Shown here: positions 17,858 to 27,038 of the stretch, one piece after another
Position numbering within the stretch: the first letter of the stretch is position 1
How the letters are laid out: each line of letters starts with the position of its first letter
Assembly: GCF_030528405.1 (NCBI RefSeq)
Contig: NZ_JAUMYY010000002.1
Coordinates: 1-64,000, forward strand
Origin: Fusobacterium sp.
Lineage (GTDB): Bacteria > Fusobacteriota > Fusobacteriia > Fusobacteriales > Fusobacteriaceae
Length of the DNA: 64,000 nt
Direction: 5' to 3'
Notes under the pieces: generated by a model
Databases searched by the model: none
Seen by the model: only the letters and a program-made list of their open reading frames with translations
What the model was told of the DNA's origin: nothing
Made by a program: the position numbers and the translations under genes

Positions 17858-18751
17858 TTACTTTTTTAAATATGCTTCTAAAGATTTTATATCTAGATTA
17901 TTTCCAATTACTACAATTTTACTTTCAGATACAGGATGACATGCTTCCATTTCAAAATTTTTATGGACTAAATTAAATTTACCCCATTGTCCATCAATTT
18001 GAATTAGTCCCTTAGCTCTATAAATCTTTCCAAAATTTCCATCCATTATTTTATTTAAAAATAGCCCAAATTCATCCATAGTAGAAATTTTTATATTTAC
18101 TTGTGAAAAAGTTTTTAAATTTATATGTTTAAAAATTTTAAAATTTGGTAAAATTTCTTTTTTTTCTATATCAGTATTAAAAATATCAATAAAAAAATCA
18201 TTCCCTAGTTTTCTATAATCATAATCTATAATTTCTATGTTAGGGTTTATTTCTAAAATTGACTTTTTTATGACTTCAATTTCAAATTTTGAAGAATTTT
18301 CTAATTTTGTTAATAAAATTTTCCCTGTATTTTTTATATTATCTATAAAATAGTCCTTAAAGTTTTCAAAATATTCATTAAAACAAGATACATCTATCAT
18401 TGAGATTGGGTTTAGAAGCTTTATTTCATTATTTTTAATAGCTTTAATATTATTTATAATTGAACTTAGCATTCCAACACCAGTAGGTTCAATTAGTAGA
18501 TATTCAGGATCTATTTGTGTATAAATATTTTTTATAGAATTTTTAAAATCACCTGTCATAGAACAACAAATACAGCCTTCTGATATTTCCCAAACATTTA
18601 ATTTATTTTCAGTTAAAATGTCTTTATCCATTCCGATATCAGCGTATTCATTTTCTAAAACAACAAATTCCATATTTATATTTTTAGCTAAATGTTTTAT
18701 AAAAGTTGTTTTGCCTGCACCTAAAAATCCTGATATAATTAAAATTTTCAT
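17858..18751 (-). CDS. CobW/G3E-family GTPase (metallochaperone type)
   Basis: A 297-aa G3E GTPase, the family that inserts or delivers metals (CobW for cobalt, ZNG1/YeiR for zinc). The P loop GFLGAGKT (8-15), the metal-binding Cys60-Ile-Cys62-Cys63 in EGCICCSM, and IEPTGVG are present; the NKxD guanine motif is degenerate (TKLE). The C-terminal domain is shorter than in CobW. The metal cannot be decided, but PduO-type cobalamin adenosyltransferase at 43231 shows that the organism handles cobalamin. The upstream palindrome at 18809-18834 may regulate it. Confidence 0.88.
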   Translation of the reverse strand: MKILIISGFLGAGKTTFIKHLAKNINMEFVVLENEYADIGMDKDILTENKLNVWEISEGCICCSMTGDFKNSIKNIYTQIDPEYLLIEPTGVGMLSSIINNIKAIKNNEIKLLNPISMIDVSCFNEYFENFKDYFIDNIKNTGKILLTKLENSSKFEIEVIKKSILEINPNIEIIDYDYRKLGNDFFIDIFNTDIEKKEILPNFKIFKHINLKTFSQVNIKISTMDEFGLFLNKIMDGNFGKIYRAKGLIQIDGQWGKFNLVHKNFEMEACHPVSESKIVVIGNNLDIKSLEAYLKK

Positions 18752-18808
18752 AGCTATCTCCTTATTATTTAGAGCAAGTTTTTTAAGTTTCAGTAAATAA
18801 TATTGCTC

Positions 18809-18834
18809 AATAGAATTATATAATAAATTCTATT
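18809..18834. promoter_or_regulatory. Palindrome between CobW-like gene and aminotransferase gene
   Basis: A perfect 9-bp inverted repeat (18809-18817 with 18826-18834, 8-base spacer with TATAAT-like core) in the 196-base divergent region 18752-18947. It looks like an operator for the minus-strand GTPase gene, though the promoter boxes there are weak, and a hairpin function is not excluded. Confidence 0.45.
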
Positions 18835-18947
18835 TTAGTTCCATAAAAACTTCTATAAAAAATTTCAAAAATAGTATATAATAATAAAAGGATTTAGTTT
18901 TCATTTTATTATTGAAAATTCGGATTACTTTAATGGGAGGAAATGTT

Positions 18948-20150
18948 ATGGAGATTTCAAAAAGAGCAATCAAAATGGAATATTCAGCAGTCAGGAAGCT
19001 ACTTCCTTTAGCTAATGAAGCTGAGGCAAAGGGAATAAAAGTATTTCGTTTAAATATAGGTCAACCTAATATAGAAACACCTGAATTGTTTTTTGAAGGA
19101 ATTAAGAATATAGATGATAAGGTTATAAAATATGCTGATTCCAAGGGCTTAACTCTTTTAATAGATAGATTAATAGAAACATATAAAAGAGATGGATACA
19201 GTTTGGAAAGAGAAAATGTTCTTGTTACACAAGGTGGAAGTGAAGCTTTAACTTTTGTTATTTTAGGTATCTGTAACGAAGGGGAAGAAATATTAATACC
19301 AGAACCATTTTATAGTAATTATAAAAGTTTTATAGGTTTTGCAGGGGCAAAAATAGTTCCTATTCCTACAGTTATTGAAAATGATTTTGCTCTTCCAAGT
19401 AAGGAAGAAATAAAAAAACTTATAGGACCAAAAACAAGGGGGATTTTATTCTCTAATCCTTGTAATCCGACTGGAAAAGTATATTCTAAAGAGGAAGTCA
19501 AAATTCTTTCAGAAATTGCAACTGAAAATAATCTATATTTAATAGGAGATGAGCCATATAGAGAATTTATATATGATGTTGAAAAAAAACATTATTCTAT
19601 TTTGGATATGGAAAAAGCAAAAGAGAACATTATTTTAATTGACAGTGTATCTAAGCATTATAGTGCTTGTGGAGCAAGGATAGGCTTTATAATTTCTAAA
19701 AATTTAGAATTTATGAGTTATATGTTGAAATTCTGTCAAGCTAGGCTTGCTGTACCAATAGTTGAACAATACGCTGTTGCGAATTTGTTAAAAGCTCCTA
19801 AAGAATATTTTAAAGAGATTAAAGAGATCTACAGAAGAAGAAGAGATATAATAGTAAATGCTTTGAATCAGATAGAGGGAGTTACATGTGCAACACCTAG
19901 TGGAGCTATTTATGCTTTTGCAAAACTTCCAGTTGATAGTTCAGATAGATTTTGTAAATGGTTGTTGACAGATTTCTCATATGAGAACTCAACACTTATG
20001 TTAGCGCCTGGTGAAGGTTTTTATACAACAGAAGGACTTGGAAAACAAGAAGTTAGGTTTTCATTCTGTGTTGGAGAAGAAGAAATAGATAAAGCTATGA
20101 CTGTATTAAAAATAGCCTTAGAAAAATATAATAAGGAAAATAAAAGATAG
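18948..20150 (+). CDS. Class I/II pyridoxal-phosphate aminotransferase
   Basis: Fold-type I aminotransferase of the aspartate/aromatic subgroup, 400 aa. Visible blocks: GQPNIETP near the start, QGGSEALTF for cofactor phosphate, SNPCNPTGKVYS, DEPYREFIY and the Schiff-base lysine Lys236 in SVSKHYSACGARIG, then GLGKQEVRFSF near the C terminus. ATG at 18948 has GGGAGG seven bases upstream; the earlier ATG at 18912 lacks a site. Substrate (aspartate, alanine or aromatic amino acids) cannot be told from the sequence. Confidence 0.92.
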   Translation: MEISKRAIKMEYSAVRKLLPLANEAEAKGIKVFRLNIGQPNIETPELFFEGIKNIDDKVIKYADSKGLTLLIDRLIETYKRDGYSLERENVLVTQGGSEALTFVILGICNEGEEILIPEPFYSNYKSFIGFAGAKIVPIPTVIENDFALPSKEEIKKLIGPKTRGILFSNPCNPTGKVYSKEEVKILSEIATENNLYLIGDEPYREFIYDVEKKHYSILDMEKAKENIILIDSVSKHYSACGARIGFIISKNLEFMSYMLKFCQARLAVPIVEQYAVANLLKAPKEYFKEIKEIYRRRRDIIVNALNQIEGVTCATPSGAIYAFAKLPVDSSDRFCKWLLTDFSYENSTLMLAPGEGFYTTEGLGKQEVRFSFCVGEEEIDKAMTVLKIALEKYNKENKR

Positions 20151-20187
20151 GAGGTTTTGTGATAGCTCAACATCACAAGAAATTATG
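20149..20187 (+). promoter_or_regulatory. Shine-Dalgarno separated from ATG by a hairpin
   Basis: AGGAGG at 20149-20154 is 30 bases before the ATG at 20185, too far for direct use. Between them a 7-bp stem (20157-20163 with 20172-20178) with an 8-base loop would bring the site to about 8 bases from the ATG. The same stretch also encodes a nine-codon ORF from GTG 20159 whose TGA overlaps the ATG. Confidence 0.5.
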
Positions 20188-20514
20188 AAAAAACTATTAT
20201 TAATGTTTATGTTTATTGCGTCTACACTGGGTGCAGTTGAAATTTTAAATGAGTTTTATGTTATGCAAAAGGTAATACCTTTTATTGAAAAAGGAGATAC
20301 TTATGATCTAAGTGGTACAAAGGTAAAGGTAGCTAGAGTTGATTCTAAAATATTAAAGGCACTTTCTACAAATGATAATCCTTTTTATTTTTATGATTCA
20401 AATCGTCAACAGACATTAGTTAGAATTGGAGATTATTTGATAAGTCCTTTAAATCTATCTGAAATATATTCGGTGGATGCAGAAATTTTTAAAGCAAATT
20501 ATATAAAAGATTAA
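20185..20514 (+). CDS. Small exported protein of unknown function
   Basis: A 109-aa protein with signal peptide (MKKLLLMFMFIASTLGAVE) and about 90 residues of mature sequence, predicted beta-rich. No family recognised. The ATG at 20185 has no adjacent Shine-Dalgarno (see the hairpin feature). It stands 34 bases after the aminotransferase and 24 before YihY. Confidence 0.65.
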   Translation: MKKLLLMFMFIASTLGAVEILNEFYVMQKVIPFIEKGDTYDLSGTKVKVARVDSKILKALSTNDNPFYFYDSNRQQTLVRIGDYLISPLNLSEIYSVDAEIFKANYIKD

Positions 20515-20538
20515 AATTGAATTAAAGGCGAGGAAGAC

Positions 20539-21759
20539 ATGGATAAATTTTTGAAATTACTTACTTTCGATAACATAACAGAAGGTGTAAAAAAAGCTTA
20601 TGAAAAATATAAAATAGCTAATTCAAGTTTTTGGGTAGAATCTTTATCCTTTAATACAATTTTAGCTTTAGCACCTATTTTAGCAATTCTTTTTAGTTTA
20701 GGAAGTTGGTTTGGAGCTAAGGATTATCTATTGGAGCAATTAGTTGAGTCTACACCTCTTCCAAAGGATGCAGTGGACTTGATTTCTACTTTTGCAGATA
20801 ATGCTTTAAAAAATGCAAGGAATGGATTATTGGCTGGGGTAGGTTTTTTATTTTTAGGTTGGACTTTTATTTCAATGTTTACTTTGATTGAAAGGTCATT
20901 TAATGATATTTGGCATATAAAAGTAACTAGAAGTTTTATAAGAAAGGTAAGTGACTACATATCTTTTTTTATTTTCTTACCTTTATTTTTTGTAATAATA
21001 AATGGACTTTTAATATTTCTTATGTCAAAGGTAGAGAATATTTCAATACTTTATGAGATTTTATCAAAAGTTTTACCTTATACTAGTTTACTTATATTTT
21101 TGGGAGCCCTTTATATGGTTATGCCTAATACTAGTGTTAAACTTGTTCCTGCTATGTCATCGGCCTTTGTAATTTCAGTAATATTTTCAATTTTTCAATT
21201 TCTATTTATAAAAACACAATCTCTTATAAATAGTTATAGCGTAATTTACGGAAGTTTTTCTGTCATTTTTATATTTTTGCTATGGATAAGAGTATCTTGG
21301 TTTTTTATTATTTTGGGTGTACATTTGACCTATTTATTTCAAAATGTAAGTCTTGATATAAGTTTAGAGGGCGAAACTGTTAATATAAGTTTTAACTCAA
21401 AATTATACATAACTTTAAAGATATTAGAAGAAATTATAAAAAAATATATTAATAATGAACCTCCTATAACATTTGAAGAATTAAAGAAAAATGTAAGTAC
21501 ATCTTCATTTTTACTTGAAAATATGTTAGAAGACTTAATTAAAATAGATTATTTGATTTTGGGCTATAACTCAAAAAATGAAAGAGTGTATACTATTGCA
21601 AAGAATATAGATGAAGTAAAATTGAAAGAAATATATAATTTAGTTGCTAGAAGTGGAGAAGAAATATTCATATTGAGAGATGAATCATTAGATAAAATAG
21701 AGAATATTATTTTTAATGAGGATTATGATAGAACATTGAAAAGTTTAGGAGGAAAATAG
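20539..21759 (+). CDS. YihY/BrkB-family membrane protein
   Basis: A 406-aa integral membrane protein with about six membrane helices in residues 35-270 and a C-terminal soluble domain of ~130 residues. The sequences SFNTILALAPILAILFSL and VIYGSFSVIFIFLLWIRVSW are the family blocks of UPF0761 (once called RNase BN). The transport role is unproven. The TAG stop overlaps the GTG start of the next gene. Confidence 0.88.
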   Translation: MDKFLKLLTFDNITEGVKKAYEKYKIANSSFWVESLSFNTILALAPILAILFSLGSWFGAKDYLLEQLVESTPLPKDAVDLISTFADNALKNARNGLLAGVGFLFLGWTFISMFTLIERSFNDIWHIKVTRSFIRKVSDYISFFIFLPLFFVIINGLLIFLMSKVENISILYEILSKVLPYTSLLIFLGALYMVMPNTSVKLVPAMSSAFVISVIFSIFQFLFIKTQSLINSYSVIYGSFSVIFIFLLWIRVSWFFIILGVHLTYLFQNVSLDISLEGETVNISFNSKLYITLKILEEIIKKYINNEPPITFEELKKNVSTSSFLLENMLEDLIKIDYLILGYNSKNERVYTIAKNIDEVKLKEIYNLVARSGEEIFILRDESLDKIENIIFNEDYDRTLKSLGGK

Positions 21760-23909
21760 TGTCTAAAATATTAAAAATTATAGCATTATTAGTAGCAAGC
21801 TTAATATTTTTTGCACTGTCTTTTTCGCTTATAAACCAAAAAAAATTTTTTTTGTTGGTAATGCTTATAACTTTAATTATCTATATTATTTTTTTATTAC
21901 TTTCTTTTAAAAATATAAAGAGAAAACAGATTTTTTATATAAGAAATAAAATGGCTGTATTTATAATTACGTTTTTTATGCTAGTTATTTTTTTAAGATT
22001 GGTGCAGATTCAAATTTTTGATAAAAATAAATATATAACTATGATGAACCAACAGATAATAAGTAAAAATGAAGAAGAGGGAGAAAGAGGAATAATTTTT
22101 GATAGTACAGGGAGAAAATTAGCTTTTAATAAAAGGCTTTATACTATGTACGTAAATCCTAGCTTACTTAATGATGAAAAATATTCTGAAAATTTATTAA
22201 AGGACATAAAGCTTATATTGGAGAGTAAGTTAATAAAACTTAATAAAAATATCATAGAAGAACTTAAAGAAATGGCAAGAAAAAATAAAAAGTATAAAAT
22301 TCTAGCTAAAAATATTGATGATGAGACCAAAAAGAAAATAGATAAATTATTAGAAGAGGAGCATAATGTATCTGGTAAAAAAAATTATAAGACTTCTCTA
22401 GCCTATCAAAAAATAATAGAGAGAGTTTATTATCATGAAAAAGAATATGAAAAACTTATAGGTATGGTTAAATTTACAGATAACTCAAAAACAAAACTTG
22501 GAATTTCAGGAATTGAAAAACAGTATGAAAATTATCTGATAGAAAGAAAAAGAGCTATATCAAAATTATATGGACTTAATAAAAAAACAATATTACCATT
22601 ATCTAAAGATACTATTTATTCTGATTTAAATGGTAAGAATGTGTATCTGACAATAAATTCAAATATGAACTATATTTTAAATGATGAGATGAGGATTCAA
22701 TTTGAAGAAACAAAGGCTCGAGAAGCTTATGGAATCATAATGGATCCTAATACAGGACAAGTTTTAGCTATTTCAGCTTTATCAAGAGATAAAAAACTTT
22801 TGAGAAACAATATTTTTCAAAGCCAATATGAACCAGGTTCTATTTTTAAACCTATAATTGTTGCAGCTGCATTAAATGAGGGTTTAATAAATAAGAATAC
22901 GAAATTTGATATTGGAGATGGGAGTATCTTAAAACATAAAAAGACAATAAAGGAAAGCAGCAGAACAACAAAGGGAATATTAAGTACAAAAGAAGTTGTA
23001 ATGAAATCCAGTAATGTTGGTATGGTATTAATAAGCGATTATTTTTCTGACGAACTTTTTGAAAATTATTTAAAAAAATTTGGACTGTATGATAAGACAA
23101 ATGTTGATTTTCCTGATGAATTAAAACCATATACAGTGCCATATAAAAAATGGGATAAGCTAAAAAAAAATAATATGGCATTTGGACAGGGAATAGTTGT
23201 AAGTCCTATACAGATGATAACTGCATTTTCAGCACTTGTTAATGGAGGAACTCTATATAGACCATATTTAGTTGATAAGATAACGGATAATGATGGTACG
23301 GTAATAATGAGAAATATACCAGAAAAGATAAGAGAAGTGGTAAAACCTGAAGTTTCTAAAGACATTATAGAAATGATGGAAGAAACAGTAACAGATGGAA
23401 CTGGTAAACGAGCTATTGTAGAGGGCTATAGAATAGGTGGTAAAACAGGAACAGCACAGTTAAGTGCAGGAAAGTTTGGATACGAAAAGAACGAATATTT
23501 AGCATCTTTTATAGGATTTTTTCCAGCTGAAAAGCCTCGTTATGTTGTATTGGTTATGTTTATGAGACCGCAATCAGATGAGCAATATAAGAAATTTGGT
23601 GGATATGTATCAGCACCAGTGGTTGCTAATATAGCTAAAAGAATAATAAAAGATGACAAGGTATTGTTGCAAAATGTTTCTAAATTAAATTCTCAAATTC
23701 AAGAAACTCAAGAATATAAGAAAATTGATAATAGAGAAGAGAAAATAATGCCTAATTTAATAGGAATAAGCTCAAGAGAAGTTATGGAATTATTTATAGA
23801 TGAAAATGTAGATATAGAAATAATAGGAACAGGTTTAGTTAAAGAACAAAGTCCACAAGCTGGTGAAAATATAGAAAATATTAGAAGAATAAAGGTTATT
23901 TTAAAATAA
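21759..23909 (+). CDS. ftsI: Penicillin-binding protein (FtsI/SpoVD type) with PASTA domain
   Basis: Class B transpeptidase for septal peptidoglycan. Motifs: SIFK in GSIFKP (active Ser), SSN in KSSNVG, and KTG in GGKTGTAQ, with a PASTA domain over the last ~65 residues (MPNLIGISSREVMELFI). The pedestal domain lies between. Unlike the usual single anchor, the N terminus has three hydrophobic helices (about 5-25, 31-50 and 66-85). The GTG start at 21759 has AGGAGG seven bases upstream and overlaps the stop of yihY. 716 aa, within range for PASTA-type class B enzymes. The gene symbol is given by family; spoVD-like is equally fair. Confidence 0.9.
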   Translation: MSKILKIIALLVASLIFFALSFSLINQKKFFLLVMLITLIIYIIFLLLSFKNIKRKQIFYIRNKMAVFIITFFMLVIFLRLVQIQIFDKNKYITMMNQQIISKNEEEGERGIIFDSTGRKLAFNKRLYTMYVNPSLLNDEKYSENLLKDIKLILESKLIKLNKNIIEELKEMARKNKKYKILAKNIDDETKKKIDKLLEEEHNVSGKKNYKTSLAYQKIIERVYYHEKEYEKLIGMVKFTDNSKTKLGISGIEKQYENYLIERKRAISKLYGLNKKTILPLSKDTIYSDLNGKNVYLTINSNMNYILNDEMRIQFEETKAREAYGIIMDPNTGQVLAISALSRDKKLLRNNIFQSQYEPGSIFKPIIVAAALNEGLINKNTKFDIGDGSILKHKKTIKESSRTTKGILSTKEVVMKSSNVGMVLISDYFSDELFENYLKKFGLYDKTNVDFPDELKPYTVPYKKWDKLKKNNMAFGQGIVVSPIQMITAFSALVNGGTLYRPYLVDKITDNDGTVIMRNIPEKIREVVKPEVSKDIIEMMEETVTDGTGKRAIVEGYRIGGKTGTAQLSAGKFGYEKNEYLASFIGFFPAEKPRYVVLVMFMRPQSDEQYKKFGGYVSAPVVANIAKRIIKDDKVLLQNVSKLNSQIQETQEYKKIDNREEKIMPNLIGISSREVMELFIDENVDIEIIGTGLVKEQSPQAGENIENIRRIKVILK

Positions 23910-23922
23910 AAATGGAGAAATT

Positions 23923-26220
23923 ATGCAATATTTTGATATCTATGTAGATGGAATGAAGGAGCTATATACCTATTCAGATATAAATGATGAATTTTCTGAG
24001 GGGGACTTTGTGTTAGTACCTTTCAGAAATATAAAGAAGTCTGCACTTATTATAAGAAGAAATATGAATGAAAGTTTTGACTTTAAAATTTTAAATATAA
24101 GTTCTGGAATAAAAAATTCAATTAAATTAAATAAGAACCAATTAAAACTTATAGAGTGGCTTGTAAATTATTATTTGTCTTCCTATGATAGTGTTGTAAA
24201 AACTTTAATACCCAAAAATTTAAAAATAAAATATAAACAGAACTACTGTTTAAATTTATATGAATCAGATTTTTCCCTACATAGAAATAATAAGATATTA
24301 AATTTTATCTTAAATTTAGCAAAAATAAGTTATTCAACAGCTAAAACTAAATTTAAAAAATCAGTTATTGATAAATTGCTCCAAGATAAATATTTAAATC
24401 TAAATTGCAATAAATTAGAGATAAGTATAGATAAGTTTTTATCCCTAGAATATGAAAATAAAGAAGTTTTTGATTATTTTTATAATAAAACCATTATAAG
24501 AAAGGAAAATCTTGAAAAAGTTTTCTCAAAAATTGAGATAAAAAAAGTTGTAGACATGGGTTTTTTAAAAATTAAAACGGATTTAGATGAAAAAAAAGAG
24601 TTTTTAAAAGAAAATTTGAAGAATATTAATAGAAAAAATAGTATTTTGACAAAAGAGCAGGACTTTGTAAGAAAAGAGATAGAGGAATCAGAACAAAGGT
24701 ATTTTTTATTAAAAGGTGTAACGGGCTCTGGTAAAACAGAAGTGTATATTGAACTCATAAAGAGAGCTTTTTTTAAAGGTGAAGGAAGTATATTTTTAGT
24801 TCCAGAAATTTCTTTGACACCACAGATGATAGCTAAGTTTAAAAATGAATTTAAAAATAATATAGCTATATTACACAGCAGACTTACAGATAATCAAAGA
24901 GCGAAGGAATGGGAAAGTATTTATAGTGGAGAAAAGAAAATAGTTTTAGGAGTAAGATCAGCCATATTTTCTCCTGTAAAAAACTTAAAGTATATAATTT
25001 TAGATGAGGAACACGAAGCTACATATAAGCAGGATATGAATCCAAGATATCATGCGAAATATGTAGCAATAAAGAGATGCCTTACAGAGAATGCAAAATT
25101 AATATTAGGTTCAGCAAGCCCTTCTATAGAAAGCTACTATTATGCACAAAAGGGAATATATAAGTTACTAAATATGGATTTAAGATATGGAAATGCAAAA
25201 ATACCAAGTATAGAAATAGTAGACATGAAAAAAGAGGAAGATATTTTTTTCAGTAAAAAGCTTCTAAAAGAGATAAGAGAAAGTTTAAAAAGAGAAGAGC
25301 AAATTATACTCCTTTTAAATAGAAAGGGCTATTCTACTTATATTCAATGTAGAGATTGTGGTCATGTTGAAGAATGTGAAAATTGTTCAATAAAAATGAG
25401 TTATTATAATGGAATAAAAAAGTTAAAGTGCAATTATTGTGGAAAAGTAAAAAATTATTCAGGAAAATGCTCAAAATGTGGAAGTAAAAATTTAGTCCAT
25501 AGTGGAAAAGGAATTGAAAGGGTTGAGGAAGAATTAAAAAAATACTTTGATGTACCTATTATAAAAGCGGACGGTGATTATTCAAAAGATAGAAATTTTT
25601 TTGAAAATTTATATAATGATTTTTTAGATAAAAGATATAGTATTCTTATAGGAACACAAATAGTTGCTAAAGGTTTACACTTTCCAAATGTTACCTTAGT
25701 AGGAGTTATAAATGCGGACATAATTTTAAATTTTCCAGATTTTAGAGCTGGAGAAAAAACATTCCAGCTTTTAACACAGGTTTCGGGTCGGGCTGGAAGA
25801 GCAGAAAAGGAAGGAAAGGTTATTATTCAGACTTATCAAGATGAAAGCTATGTAATAGAGAACAGTAGAGAAGAGAAGTATATAAATTTCTATAAAAAAG
25901 AGATAGAGCTTAGAAAGATGTTTTTCTATCCTCCTTTTTCCAAAATAATAAATATAGGTTTGAGTTCAGAAAATGAAGAAAAATTGAAAGAAGAAGCTAA
26001 ACATATATTTGAAGCTATAAAAAATGAAAAGATTGAAATTTATGGACCTATGCCAAGCATGGTATATAAAGTAAAAAGAAGATATAGAATGAATATTTTT
26101 ATTAAAGGAAAGAAAAACGATATAGATGATTTTAAAAAAGAGCTTAGAAAAAAAATTAAAAGTTTCGAAAAAAGTGATTTGAGAATTGTAATAGATATAG
26201 ATCCAATTAATTTATTTTAA
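23923..26220 (+). CDS. priA: Primosomal protein N' helicase
   Basis: Restarts stalled replication forks. The 765-aa protein has the Walker A motif GVTGSGKTEVY, DEEH box in ILDEEHEATYKQD, and the zinc-binding segment with paired cysteines CRDCGHVEECENC ... CNYCG ... CSKCG between the helicase lobes, which is unique to PriA. Later helicase motifs GTQIVAKGLHFP and QVSGRAGR follow. The start is 13 bases after ftsI with a GGAG site. The same strand continues with def. Confidence 0.95.
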   Translation: MQYFDIYVDGMKELYTYSDINDEFSEGDFVLVPFRNIKKSALIIRRNMNESFDFKILNISSGIKNSIKLNKNQLKLIEWLVNYYLSSYDSVVKTLIPKNLKIKYKQNYCLNLYESDFSLHRNNKILNFILNLAKISYSTAKTKFKKSVIDKLLQDKYLNLNCNKLEISIDKFLSLEYENKEVFDYFYNKTIIRKENLEKVFSKIEIKKVVDMGFLKIKTDLDEKKEFLKENLKNINRKNSILTKEQDFVRKEIEESEQRYFLLKGVTGSGKTEVYIELIKRAFFKGEGSIFLVPEISLTPQMIAKFKNEFKNNIAILHSRLTDNQRAKEWESIYSGEKKIVLGVRSAIFSPVKNLKYIILDEEHEATYKQDMNPRYHAKYVAIKRCLTENAKLILGSASPSIESYYYAQKGIYKLLNMDLRYGNAKIPSIEIVDMKKEEDIFFSKKLLKEIRESLKREEQIILLLNRKGYSTYIQCRDCGHVEECENCSIKMSYYNGIKKLKCNYCGKVKNYSGKCSKCGSKNLVHSGKGIERVEEELKKYFDVPIIKADGDYSKDRNFFENLYNDFLDKRYSILIGTQIVAKGLHFPNVTLVGVINADIILNFPDFRAGEKTFQLLTQVSGRAGRAEKEGKVIIQTYQDESYVIENSREEKYINFYKKEIELRKMFFYPPFSKIINIGLSSENEEKLKEEAKHIFEAIKNEKIEIYGPMPSMVYKVKRRYRMNIFIKGKKNDIDDFKKELRKKIKSFEKSDLRIVIDIDPINLF

Positions 26221-26237
26221 TAAAGAAAGGATAAAAT

Positions 26238-26747
26238 ATGGTTTATGAAATAAAAAAATATGGTGAGGCAGTTTTAAAAGAAGTCGCTAAAGAGGTTGAT
26301 GTATCAGAGATAAATGATGAATTTAGAAAATTTTTAGATGATATGGTAGAGACTATGTATGCAACAGAAGGAATAGGGCTAGCAGCACCTCAAATAGGAC
26401 TTAGTAAAAGAATTTTTGTCTGTGATAATGGAGAAGGAGTTGTTAGAAAAGTTATAAATCCTGTCATAACTCCTTTAACAGAAGAAATTCAAGAATATGA
26501 AGAAGGTTGTTTAAGTGTACCTGGGATATTCAAAAAAGTTGAGAGACCTAAAAAAATTCATATAAAATATTTAAATGAAAATGCACAAGAAGTAGAAGAA
26601 GAGGCTGATAATTTTCTTGCAGTAGTTATGCAACATGAATATGATCACTTAAATGGAATACTTTTTGTTGAAAGGGTTTCACCTATGGCAAAAAGAATGA
26701 TAGCAAAAAAATTACAAATGTTGAAAAAGGAAACTTTAAAAGGATAA
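26238..26747 (+). CDS. def: Peptide deformylase
   Basis: Removes the formyl group from nascent N-terminal methionine. 169 aa with the three family motifs: GIGLAAPQIG, EGCLSVPG and the metal-binding HEYDH in QHEYDHLNGILF. The Cys and the two His bind Fe2+. Co-located with priA, as commonly seen in bacteria (priA-def order). Confidence 0.97.
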   Translation: MVYEIKKYGEAVLKEVAKEVDVSEINDEFRKFLDDMVETMYATEGIGLAAPQIGLSKRIFVCDNGEGVVRKVINPVITPLTEEIQEYEEGCLSVPGIFKKVERPKKIHIKYLNENAQEVEEEADNFLAVVMQHEYDHLNGILFVERVSPMAKRMIAKKLQMLKKETLKG

Positions 26748-26754
26748 GAGAAAA

Positions 26755-27027
26755 ATGGATAAAAAATTTTTTATTTGCTTAGCTATAATAAGCTTATTTA
26801 GTTTAAAAGTAATTCCTCAGATAAGGAGTAATATTTCTAAAAAGGAAAATCTGGAAAATGAAATAAGATTGACAGAAGAGAAGATAGAAGTTCTTAGGGA
26901 GCAAATAATTAGATATGAAAACTTTATAAAAAAGTTGGAAACAGATTTTGAACAGGAAAAGATAGCTAGGAATAAGCTTAAGATGATAAAAGAAAATGAA
27001 GTTATTTATAAATTAGTTGAAAATTAA
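26755..27027 (+). CDS. FtsB/DivIC-like septum protein
   Basis: A 90-aa bitopic protein with one membrane helix near the N terminus, a coiled-coil (residues 29-66) and a C-terminal block ARNKLKMIKENEVIYKLVEN. The pattern ARxKLxMIKxxExxYxL is the ending typical of FtsB/DivIC proteins, which bridge to FtsL and FtsQ in the divisome. This is a family call from the short motif and architecture, and its neighbours (an FtsI-type PBP in the same transcript) support it. Moderate confidence because small coiled-coil proteins vary greatly. Confidence 0.65.
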   Translation: MDKKFFICLAIISLFSLKVIPQIRSNISKKENLENEIRLTEEKIEVLREQIIRYENFIKKLETDFEQEKIARNKLKMIKENEVIYKLVEN

Positions 27028-27038
27028 TAGGAGGAAAA

